The position numbers and the translations under genes were made by a program. DNA of 64,000 bases, taken from contig JBAIAA010000074.1 of NCBI GenBank assembly GCA_037893245.1, positions 2,480,001-2,544,000 of the forward strand, in the 5' to 3' direction. The notes beneath the pieces were generated by a model. It made no database searches and was not told where the DNA came from. It saw nothing but the letters and a program-made list of their open reading frames with translations. The stretch's first letter is position 1, and the number at the start of each line of letters is the position of its first letter. This DNA comes from Crossaster papposus (Eukaryota; Echinodermata; Asteroidea; Velatida; Solasteridae). Below are positions 10,296 through 21,300 of this stretch, one piece after another.

Positions 10296-12886
10296 GTTTT
10301 TTTCAATATGCAGAAATGTTACAGACGGCTGTTTTATGTCAGTCTATGCACAATTGGTGACTTTAGATGTGTAGGTAAAAGATTTCACAAAATTTGTTCG
10401 GACAGTTTATGGTGTATGAAATTCAGAAGAGAACACAATCTTATATATAAACTGGCAACATTCAGTTGGCAATTTGTCAAGAGCTTTTCTATACAAACTA
10501 AGTTTATAACAACAAAAACTTGGTTACGGTACATAGTTTGACAACAATCTTTGCACCAATTGGACAAAAATAAACAGCAACATTTGCTCAGGGTGGTAAT
10601 TTATGAATTTCATATGACTTTTCGACTGTTGGGATCAAGAGAAACGACTCATTACCAGAAAAGCTAAAATGTAAACTGTGCTGCCAAAAATATTGTCAAA
10701 AGATTGTGTCCTCATTGATACAGAAACACAGCAAATTATTTTTTAACTGAAATCATAACAGTTGAATACCTAACCTGTTTACACAGAATAAGTTATTGAT
10801 GTACAAATTGAATTAACTGTATAAGGTCCTAGTAAAACTAAATTGGTGTCAAAACTCTTTGTAATTTGGATGTAATATTACACCAGTTCAACTATACATT
10901 AAGTATCTATTAATTTATTTTAATCGTCTAAATCAGTGTGACAACCATTTTTAATCATTATTAATAAATATAACCAATTGTTATTTTTTATCTACCACCG
11001 ATAGCTTATTTTACTTCGTTCCCAGACATGATTGACTCAATTTTTATCTATTAACCCACTTGTGTTTAAATTAATACATTCTATTAATTTTTTTTAAAAT
11101 GTTTTATATATCTAGCCTGTTGCGAAATTCAAAGTAAACTTTTCCCGAAATTTGTTAGTATATGCATGTAAAAATACCTTACCAACCAGGGGCCAGGCTA
11201 TTTAGTACTGTCAATGCTGCTTAAGTCCCTGTCTGGAATCCAGCATCACTGCATGGTTTTGGTTTTGCCAAAATTTTGGTATAGTTGTGTTCATTTGTAT
11301 TTGCAATAATTATCTCTTTTTTTAAGTCGTGATTTTAAAGAAATGTTTCGTAGGCCTCAAAGGAATTCATGCTGACTTCTCTAATTAAATTTCTTGAGAT
11401 CAGATGACTTTAGATTTCAATTACAAAAGCAAGGCAGATATTTTTTGTCTTAATCACCGGGAACTTGGTAAGCCTGAGAACCTATTATTAATTACTGCAG
11501 CACAATTCAAGTCTCCATAAATCTCAATAATTGTAATACAATATTTTATTTGTATAATGTTGTTTCCCCGAATTTAGTTTTTATGACATTATGTTTCATT
11601 ATGTAAATCCCATGTACAGGTCAATCACCGTACATGTATACCTTTTGCATGTACATAAAAATGGGGGAAAACAACAACATCGAACACATGCAGCTATTTG
11701 GGAAACAATTCCTTGTTTAGTCTTCATATTACTATAATTTGCAATATTTGATTCCGTCATGCTGTTGTTTTGTAATTTATAAAACAAAATTAGTATTTTA
11801 CTGTCTTGTTTAGTACAACTTTTAACGCCTCTTTAGCTGTGGGCTTATTATTGTAGATTTTCTTCATTTTGTATCCGACACGAATTATTATATAAATCGT
11901 TTCTGTATTTCACCCATTTTAGATTTTATTTTATCAAATGACTGTGAAATATAATGAAGGAATAATAATCTTCTTATTGGAAACTAATCAAGTAAACTGT
12001 TATCATTATACAAAACGAAGTTGAAATTTGTTTCCTCTCGATAATTTGGACTTTGTGTTGCCAAAGCTGTTTGAACGCTATGTTGATTGATGAAGCGTTG
12101 ATTTGTTTTTGTTATTCTGTTTAGTTTAGCGCTGATATTAATAAAGAACGGGTCTTGGAAAAAAATTAAAACCTCATTAAAGTCTTCTTATATTCTTTTT
12201 CGCATTTCATGTTGTAAAACAATTCCCTATAAAAATCCGTTCATACAACACTCGCTAGGCTATTGAAAGTTAGTTTTCAAAGCTACATCAAATAGGCTTT
12301 GACTGGACCCGCTAGACTGTCCTACTCGTAGCAATATACAATGTATATACCCAGCAACATAATGGGACCCACAGACTTCCCCCTTAGTCCCCCATACCTA
12401 TACACTGTCTAGACTATTGTTACCTAACGCACTCCCCTAAAAACCTAAAAAGAAACCACAACATTCCGCAAGCACAATGACTACCACAAAGGAGAGGGGT
12501 TCTCCCCGTCCCATTATAGCTTCATATGCGTAGCAACCCTAATTGGCGCGCTTTTACTTTCGTCAAAACCTATTACATGTACGTACTGTATAGGCCCCAT
12601 ACGATCTCACAAGTCGATTTCGTATCACACTGTAAATGACTATAGTTGAGCACTTGCATGCGTGTAGCGCAAGCATAATGGTTTAGATATATATCCGGTG
12701 GCACACAAAAATAGTAACCAAAAACACATAGTTTTGTTAAAGTCCTCAATGGGCTCACATAATTACACACCCCGGAAAGAAACTGGTAAAATTAATACCG
12801 GTTTATTGCCAGATACTGAGTTTCATTAAATGCATTTTTGTTTATAATCGGAACCGATTGCTGGCCTATTTCTGCATATTAAAAAA
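10296..12886. other. AT-rich intergenic DNA, nothing recognised
   Basis: AT-rich sequence with no convincing exon, no long ORF and no clear repeat structure. The stretch 9481-10180 is similar. Confidence 0.5.
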
Positions 12887-13470
12887 ATTAAGCCCCGCCC
12901 CTAAGAGGTTTTGACCATTCACACGTCTTTGATATAGACGATGTGCCATCTGACGTCACGTGTTAATTCTCTGTCAGTGTTACAGATTAGTCTTTGCCAA
13001 AGACGAATACGTTTGACCGATCGTGTACGTCGCGTATTCTGTTCACGTTTTGCGCCCGCTAACGACACGATTATAGACCAGCTCCCTCGCTCACGCATAC
13101 GACTTTGCAAAATGCTTCTAGCGATTTAACTTTTTCCTTATATCTCCGCAGGCTTTCCTAGGGAGCCAATCGGCGATCGCAGAACTGCGATTATCAACAC
13201 GAACTACGCGCACTAAATTCCTTTGTGAAGCAGCGCTAATTAGATATGATGCAGACCAGCCCGACTGTTGAATGGTATAGTTGACTGCGTGAAGATGATT
13301 TGCCTATATATTAGAATGGTCAAATTTGCATGAAAAGGCCACGTCCCCATTTAAGCAATTTGCAAAGACCACTTCGTGATATGATCGAGGGGGCTGATAT
13401 GATGGGAATATAAATCGTGTCGTTAGCGGGCGCACTATCGAATGCAGTGGTCTTTGGCAAAGACTAAATC
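12887..13470. mobile_element. Composite inverted-repeat element
   Basis: The left part is the inverse of 10249-10295 (TTAAGCCCCGCCCCTAAGAG). Inside, TAGTCTTTGCCAAAGAC (12988) pairs with GTCTTTGGCAAAGACTA (13452), and CGCCCGCTAACGACACGATT (about 13047) pairs with its inverse (about 13411). No ORF of substance. Confidence 0.6.
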
Positions 13471-14057
13471 ACGATTTGCAGGCTTATTACATCTTCGACT
13501 CAGTATTACTAAAGCCTCATTTATTTATTTATTACAACTTTTTACCCATCAGTTTGTGCCCAAACAGTTTATAAACTGGTTTCCATTGGGGCCCTGCATA
13601 CATCATTAAATAAAATTACATAAACAAATACATCAAAAGTCATTAACAAAACCGTAAACTGACACCTAACAATAACAACATTCCCGTCCGGCTCCACAGT
13701 GGCAACTACGTTATAACATTACGGAGCTTCAATTTAAATGTGAAGACAGGATAGCCTACACCATATGCAAAAAACGAAAAATGTTACTTAATTATTACTT
13801 ATTTGAAAGTAAATAATGATTGTAGGCATCCAGCAAAGTGATTGCGCTAGATATCCTCATCCTGACGGCGATCCCGAAAAAGCCCAAAGATAACATAACT
13901 AACTGCTCGACGTCGGTAAAAAGTAATCGCTGTTTTTCGTGCTTTTCTCGACATCCAATGGTTGTAAAAGTTCGAACAGGTTAGTTAAACGATATTTACT
14001 ATAAGATACCACCCCCAAATCTACCCATTCATGATAATTCAAGCAGGTATCCCACCC

Positions 14058-14735
14058 AGGCCCGTACGCAGGATTTTCTATGTGGGGGGGGGGGGGGGGG
14101 GGGGCGAATTTGTACTGATGGGATCACAAATGGAACAAACATTAAAATTTGTCGTATGCCAGTACCGTTATTTCTACATCAAAATACCATTATTTACCCC
14201 GGAAAATGTGGACCTTTTGGTAATTTGGGGGGCGAATTTGTACTGATGGGACCAAAAATAAAACCAAAAATGTACGGTGTGCCAGTACCGTTATTTCTAC
14301 ATCAAAATACCATTATGTACCTCGGAAAATGTGGACCTTTTGGTAATTTGGGGGGGGCGAATTTGTACTGATGGGACCAAAAATAGAACCAAAAATGTAC
14401 GGTGTGCCAGTATCGTTATTTCTACATCAAAATACCATTATGTACCTCGGAAACTTCTTTTTGGTAATTTGGGGGGCGAATTTTTACAGATAGGACCCAA
14501 AATGGAACCAACATTTTTCTTGTGTCAGTACAGTTATTTCTACATCAAAATACCATTATTTACCCCGAAAAATGTGGACCTTTGGGTAATTTTTGGGGGT
14601 GCGACGGGTGCCTACGCACCCCCAAAAATTACCAAAAGGTCCAAATTTTTCGGGGTAAATAATGGTATTTTGATGTAGAAATAACTGTACTAGCACAAAA
14701 AAAATGTTGGTCCCCCCCCCCCTGCGTACGGGCCT
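14058..14735. mobile_element. Inverted-repeat element with about 126-bp internal tandem units
   Basis: Ends are AGGCCCGTACGCAGGA and CCTGCGTACGGGCCT (near-exact inverses). The interior has four direct units beginning GGGGGGCGAATTTGTACTGA (about 14100, 14230, 14355, 14472), each with TACATCAAAATACCATTAT. An inverted partial unit lies at about 14600-14700. A related fragment is at 26935. Confidence 0.8.
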
Positions 14736-14929
14736 GCCACCTTTAAACGATATTAAAATACAGCCCCAGCCCCCCAAATCAACCCGCAAGTAATTACCAA
14801 TGATATCCTACCTTTAAAGTTCAATGTTCGCAATTGTTCGAGATTATTCAAAATATTGGCCTTATACTTTGAACGTGTATTATTTTGTACAACTGAAAAT
14901 TAACTGACCAATAATTTTGAACAAATTCA

Positions 14930-15041
14930 ATTTTGGCGCGAGTGTGCGTCCACCCACGTGACTCCACCACGTGCCGGGAAATTCGCGCCGGGACGGACGT
15001 CATTGCACTCCCACAATGCATTGCTCCATCGCAGCAATCGA
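14930..15041 (+). promoter_or_regulatory. GC-rich promoter with two E-boxes and E2F-like sites
   Basis: In about 110 bp: TTTGGCGC (14932-14939, E2F consensus), CACGTG (14955-14960), CACGTG (14968-14973) and TTCGCGCC (14982-14989, E2F-like), directly before AAAATGGCGG, a strong start-codon context that resembles a YY1 motif. It is a CpG-rich island in AT-rich surroundings. No TATA box seen. It most likely drives the MGA gene downstream. That link is inferred from position only. Confidence 0.6.
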
Positions 15042-15143
15042 AAATGGCGGAGAGATATTTTGGCCGATTTCTGGAACTTGTTTCGCAACAGCGAACCAGT
15101 TTTCTTCCACTCGACTCCGTAGTCCATGAAAGTGTAAATTATG
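15042..15143 (+). CDS. Candidate first coding exon (possibly MGA exon 1)
   Basis: ATG 15042 in good context opens a 34-codon frame (MAERYFGRFLELVSQQRT...) closed by a donor TATG|GTAGGA at 15143/15144, phase 1. The next in-frame stop is at about 15169, so splicing before that is needed. I do not recognise the peptide. Splicing directly to the second AG before the large MGA exon (AG at 18369-18370) would keep frame. Splicing to the stronger AG at 18346 would not. It could instead be a translated upstream ORF or an unrelated short gene. Confidence 0.4.
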
Positions 15144-18100
15144 GTAGGATAATGGTTTCCAGTTATTAAAGTATGGTGTGATGAGTATCTATGTCACATT
15201 TAGGGTGATTATGGAGAGGTTTTCTAGACGAAAGTTAGCGTTTATTTTAACGACTACCCACGCGGCGTAGTTATATCTCCACTATCTATGTTGCAAACTT
15301 TACTAATTCGATGTCTTTAAAACAATAAATCCCGACACAGCATGTTGCTAATTTACAAAAGGAGATTGCAGACATTAATTTTGAGGTTGATTAGGGGGAA
15401 GGCCTGTGATTTTCTGGCTGTTTTGCAATTTTGCGACTTGTTTTGGGTCATCAACGTTACCGACCTCGTGTTGGTTTCACGATAGGATCTTGCTGCGTGG
15501 TTCAATATGGCATAGATTTGTGTAATAAGGTACGCGTACATATGCACAATCCACCCCAATGTCATTCTGGGCGTTGTACCTGCAACAATCGTTAACAACA
15601 ACAACCGGACCATGGAGCAACAAATCATACTTTCGTGTAAATTTCATTTTTAGTCAGTTGAGTTATATTTATATTACCGGCACTGTTTATCATGTTATAG
15701 TGTCAAAGCAAAGGGCAGAAATGTAACTTTATTATTAGTACCCACAAACATGCACCAAAAATGTCAATGTCCAACTCTGAATCATGCTTCATATTATAAT
15801 ATTTGGAAATAGACTTTGAAGACTATGCTCTGTGCATTGTTGCAGTATACATGCAGGCTATGAATATTGCAGAGACAACAAATTAATTATAAATGAACCA
15901 AACAATCTCAAACCTGTTTGAAGGTATAAATAATAGATGTCATTGTTTATGTATTGGGTATTTTTAAATGCAATATACAGATGTCACTTAATAAGTTGAC
16001 ATTTAATTTGTAAAATAGCTGGATTGCAGTTTCTACAACATGTGTTTATCTACTACATGTAGCCTACATCAATACATTAACTTATTTTGTTGCCTTGAAT
16101 TTGCTTACATTGTATTTTTTAACATAATATGGCAACTTTCTGCTTCTGTTCTTTTAATTTAACAGCAAACAAACATTGATTCTGTATTCGGTATCACCAA
16201 AGAAAAACCACTTCTGCAAGTCCAATATAATTAATATTTAATTTTACATTTTAAACATCAGTTTATACAAAAGTATATGCTACAAGCCATCGTAGCTTCA
16301 GCTGTTTTGCTATTTGACTTTTTGGGTTAACGCACTGTTTTCTGTAGAATGACAAAATGGGAACTCGTGGTGACCAACGTCTCTGTCAACTTACCACGAC
16401 AGTGTGGTAAAACTACCACGACAGTGTGGTAAAACTACCAGGCTGAAAGCGATTGTGGTACTATTTCCCTTAGCCGTGGATAGTGATCAGTAATATTCTA
16501 CCATTGGGAACGCACGGTATAATTACGCATGTCGTGGTAAGTTTACGTAAGGCCGCAGAAGAAAAAGTAAATAGGAACATAACTTTTGTCTAGTATAAGC
16601 AATGGAAACTTCTTCGCACAAACATTTTTCACGTTGTGAACAAAAAAAGTGCAAATAACCAAATATAGCCACAATATTACACAAACATTCGATCAGTGCA
16701 ACATGTACATGTGCCAAGATACCTAAAACAAAATGTTAGCCTTTATGCGTGATGACTTTCTTTATATGTGTGGTGACCGTGCAGAAACCAAAAATTGCCA
16801 CAGTGGCAAATAAAAACACAAAGAAATTCTTTTTGTTAACTTTTGTTTCCCCTCAATTTCTTGAGAAAAGTATATCTAAAAAACAAAATTGTCGCATAGT
16901 GACACATAAGTTTGATGAATTGTATTGCTCTGTTTTATCTGAAGTAGAGTTTGTGAACAAGAAGAGTATGTTGTTCTGGTTTTTCCAGTATCTCTGAACA
17001 CAAAGCTTTCCACAGGTCTTTGTAACAATGGGCTCCATGCACGGGAAAATGAAGGAGTTTTTTTACCATTTAAATGAAAGAGCTCAATGGACTAGACCCA
17101 CTGCATACGTATTGCGCAAAGTACGCACAGCTTATTTTATTCAGAACGTGTAAAAAGCGTCGGGCATCATATGTGAAGCGTACGAATGTCGCTCATTTTA
17201 TTACCGTTGAGGGGGGTACTTGCACATAGAGCTCATACTTGCTGTAAAATAACCCACAAATCCATTCATTTCTAAAAATTGCAGCAAAAGCAACCGTTTT
17301 AATTAAGGGGTGAATTTTTGTAATCGTTGGCAGTACCAGCATTTGGCTGTGTAAGGCTTATATGCTTCATTGCAAAATGGACAAAACATTTATTTGTTTG
17401 TTTGTTTTCTTGTTTTATTGACAGAAATGTTATACCAGTAGTAAATGATGTGGCTGTTCCCGTTGAAAGAACACACTGTGATAGGTGGGTATTTTTCAGT
17501 ATTAAATTGTAGTTTCTCATTTTTTAATTTGTGACCAGAGCCCACAAGAGTCATAAACTTTAGAAGTGATAATTTAGTTTCTCGTGAGTTAACCAAAAGT
17601 ACAGTCTGTATATGGAACCTCAAAATATGACCAGCGCTTTAGAATGCTTCTAAACCCTAACATCGCCTAGTACTACAAAATACTACTTGAGTAAATGGTA
17701 GTGTGCACTACTCGTACCACAATGGCCTATGATAATTGAGTAGTACATGTATACTGTAGCACAGTGTACTGTACCCCAAATGAATGCCTAGGGGGTTAAG
17801 GTACCAGTCCATTACATGTTATTTCCCAGTTGATGCCGGTTGGGGATGTGAGGGGTGAAGTGCCTTGCCTAAGGATGCATTAATTGTATGGCCAGCAGCT
17901 GGATTTGAACCCCTAACCCTCTGATCACAAGTCACAAACCTTAACTACTTTGCCACAATCCCCCATATTTAAAAAGCACCCTACATTGGCAGTGACAACA
18001 TGGTACAATACTGAAGTAAATTGGGAAATTATACCCCCCAAAAACAATTTTCTCTATAAATGTCATTATTAAAGAATTATTCAAAACCAAAAAAGGGGGA

Positions 18101-18346
18101 ATAAATAGCACAAAATAGAAGACATGAACAAGCACATTTTATCTGCAGGACTGAACAATTGAATTTAAAATGAATCTGAAATAGCTTTTAAAATTGCTTT
18201 TAAAAGTACAAAATTCCATCTGTTTCTTATACATGCCCAGCTGTACAAAAGATTTAAAGACAAACAAAACAAGATTATTTATTAAAAGCTAAACAAAATG
18301 CAGTACTAAAAAGTTGTAAATATACAAATTTCTTTTATTTTTGCAG
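15144..18346 (+). other. Putative first intron of the MGA gene
   Basis: AT-rich. It holds a 13-bp inverted pair AACTTACCACGAC (16388-16400) / GTCGTGGTAAGTT (16531-16543) flanking a small MITE-like block. It also holds a possible 61-nt exon at 17424-17484 (good acceptor TTTATTGACAG, donor GATAG|GTGGGT, open only if entered in phase 2), and a SINE at 17800-17965. No T-box exon was recognised on either strand. Confidence 0.45.
17800..17965 (-). mobile_element. tRNA-derived SINE, minus strand
   Basis: Read on the minus strand, a tRNA-Ser-like head has box A-like TGGCAAAGTAGTTAAGG and box B GGTTCAAATCC, then a body with AGGCAAGGCACTTCACCCC. It cannot fold as a full tRNA with paired acceptor arms, so it is a SINE rather than a gene. 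Confidence 0.55.
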
Positions 18347-18387
18347 TTTAACTTTTGCTGATATGATGAGCCATACATGAAATCAAG

Positions 18388-21300
18388 ATGCTTTCTGCAA
18401 AATTAAAGACCAATGCCAGAAAGTCAACTCACAGTTGTAAGGTTCATCTGGGAACATCGGCACTCCACCAAGATCGGCACTGGCAAGATGCATCAAGCTC
18501 CTCGTCTAGTGTTTCACTAGATGCGAGTTCAGGGGAGAGGCTGCCTTCCTTATCGGCTAACCAATCAAAAGAAAGAAGCATCTGGGACACCAAGTTCAAC
18601 GAGCCAGAACCAATTAACATTGGTAGTTCTGATGACGTGATATGGGTGTCGACCAAAACGGCGACGACTCCTAAATCCTTTTCAAAGCGCAATGCCAAAG
18701 TAAGTCGTTTTAGTCCATCAGTGTCAGACCGGAACATCTTTTCAGCTCTTGGTTCCAGCAAAAAGGCAACTGAAAGTAGACCTTTACATGTAACTGTTCA
18801 TCATGGAAGCAGAATGTCACACCACACAAGCAGTGCCTCCAGGAGCCTCTCTTGTCCTCCAGGAAGGAGCAGCAGTGACTTTATCTTCAAGAAGCCTGTA
18901 GCACCTCCACCAGTCTACCGCAACTATCAGTCAGTCAACAGTTCCAATGAAAAAAGGCAGAACCTTTCCACAAGCAGCCCTTCTCCATCCAAACCAGGGC
19001 ATGTTAAACATCAGGTGGGCAAAAGCAAAATGGCTTCAGGCAGTGTTCCCACTTCAGCTAGAGCTCATGCTGGAGGAAAGACCAGGAAACTGCAACATAG
19101 CACTTCCATGCCAGGGCTTTCACAATCCGATGAAATCATTCCCATCTTGGAAAGAAGAGAAATTTTCACTGCCAGAAGGGCCAGCACTGGATCCGAAGAT
19201 TCCGTTAGCAGTCCTCAAAATTTAGAATGGCATGGAAAAATCGAGATGAAGGTCATTACCCAAGGACTTAAAAAACTGAAAGAACTCGGGAAACTCACAG
19301 GCAGATCTCTAAAATCAGCAAAAAGGAAAAGTACAGGCATGGCCGACTCTCTGGGAATCGGAAAATCAATTAAGAATTCCGGGCTTCTTGGTCACGTACC
19401 GAGGGGAAGTTTTGGACATGAACTTGGTTCCACAGGATTCAGAGAATGTGTCAGCAGCCCCCTAAATGTTGGTCAAGTTAATCGAAAAACTAAGGTGGGC
19501 TCCCAAAACATTGGAAATACTAGAGGACTAGGAGATTTTGGACATTTTGAAAAATTCCGAGGACTGGGGGATTCTGAAGAATTTGGTGACCTTGGAGAAC
19601 AAAGAGAACATAGAGGATTTGGTGAGCTTGGACGTCTTGGTGGATTCAGTGATCTTGGTGGATTCAGTGATCTTGGTGGATTCAGTGATCTTGGGGGATT
19701 TGGAGAACGTGGAGGATTTGGAGAACGTGAAGGATTTGGAGAACTTGGAGAACGTGAAGGATTTGGAGAACTTGGGGGATTTGGAGAACTTGGAGGATTT
19801 AAAGAACTTGGTGGATTTGGAGAACTTGGTGGATTTAGAGAACTTGGTGGATTTGGAGAACTTGGTGGATTTGGAGAACTTAAAGGATTTGGAGAACTTG
19901 AAGGATTTGGAGAACTTGAAGGATTTGAAGAACTTGAAGGATTTGGAGAACTTGGTAGGCTTGAAGAAATGCACGGAGGCAGAGAATTGAGAGAATCCAG
20001 CAGCATGATGTTGAATGGAGTACCAAGGACAAGTATCGGTAAAAGCAGTACCCACACAACCATGTCTTCCACTAAAAGCAAACTTTCATCTTCCACCCGT
20101 GGGGCCGCATCCCCAAATCCCTGCAAGCCAGTGGATAAATTCAGTCCTAGGCCAATGAAAAGAATTCTCACCAAAAGTACAAGCAAAAGGTCAGCAGAAC
20201 ATTCTCCTCAAGCCATGAGAAATAAGCCTTCCATCAACCATTCCTCAGTCTTTCAAAGCAGTCAGATTATTGATCTCTGCAAGCCAGCAACTTCACGAAA
20301 ATCTGTCAGCCCACGCTTCCGATCACCAACAGTAAGCTCTAACCATCCTAGTCTTGAACCGCAAGTGAGTGCACATTTTCAATTTCCACTATCTCACAAA
20401 TCTCAATCGTCAAACTCTACAAGAATGGTTGACTCCATTAACAAGAGTTCTAGACAACCACAGAAGAAGCCTGAGAAAAATTTACCAGCATCAAAAAATG
20501 CCAGTAATAACAAAGCATCATCAGGTAACATCCCCACACTGAAGAAGGCCATTGTTCCACTTGAACGATTAGAGGTGCGACTGTGCCCGGTGAAGATTCA
20601 GAGTAGAGCCCCATGGGATCAGGATAAAATTGATGGAATATTGTTTTCTTCGTTCAGCACTCAAACCGAACTTGAATCTTACCTCAAAACTCAGCCAGAG
20701 GAGACACCAACACAGGTGCAACAGGATACAGGCAGCTGCAAACAACCACGACTTGGAGAGAAAACTGTACATAACCAGAACCAGCAACTTTTAGCTGATT
20801 TACGAAAAAATGCCTGCCACGAAGTCTTACATCCTAAGCTTGCTCGCCGTGGCCTGTCCATCAGAAGAGACATGATTGGAAATGGAATCAAAAGCATCAA
20901 TTTAAGAGCATATGGAATTCGCTTGAAAATGAAGACACGGAAGGGTGTCAAAAAATCCAACAGTAAAACCCGCTCGTTTGAACGCAAACAAATAAAATCT
21001 GCAGCAAAATCCAAAATCAGACCGACTGAAAAGTGTTCGGCGAAGCCATTGGCTGGACTGAAAATGAAGTTCATCATACACGGAAAGAAAGAGGACAGGA
21101 GAAAAAGTGCAGAATCAAAGTCCATCCAAGAACCAACCCCTGTTGAAACTCAAGAACTGCCAACAAATGGAGCAGAATCAACTTCACAAATATCAACCAA
21201 GAAATTGCCAATTGAAGAGAGTATCCCTTTCAAACCCTTTGAGAAGAAAGTTACGTCATCCAAGTCTGCTTTTATCAGTGATGCACTGGACAAGTACCTG

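Noticed and set aside
17424-17484. 61-nt internal exon
   Set aside because: Good splice sites, but its open frame does not match the phase of the only candidate upstream exon, and the next acceptor leads to a stop. Kept only as a possibility in the intron note.
19473-20186. Long minus-strand and alternate-frame ORFs under the MGA exon
   Set aside because: The 18-bp repeat keeps several frames open. The MGA frame carries the conserved domains.
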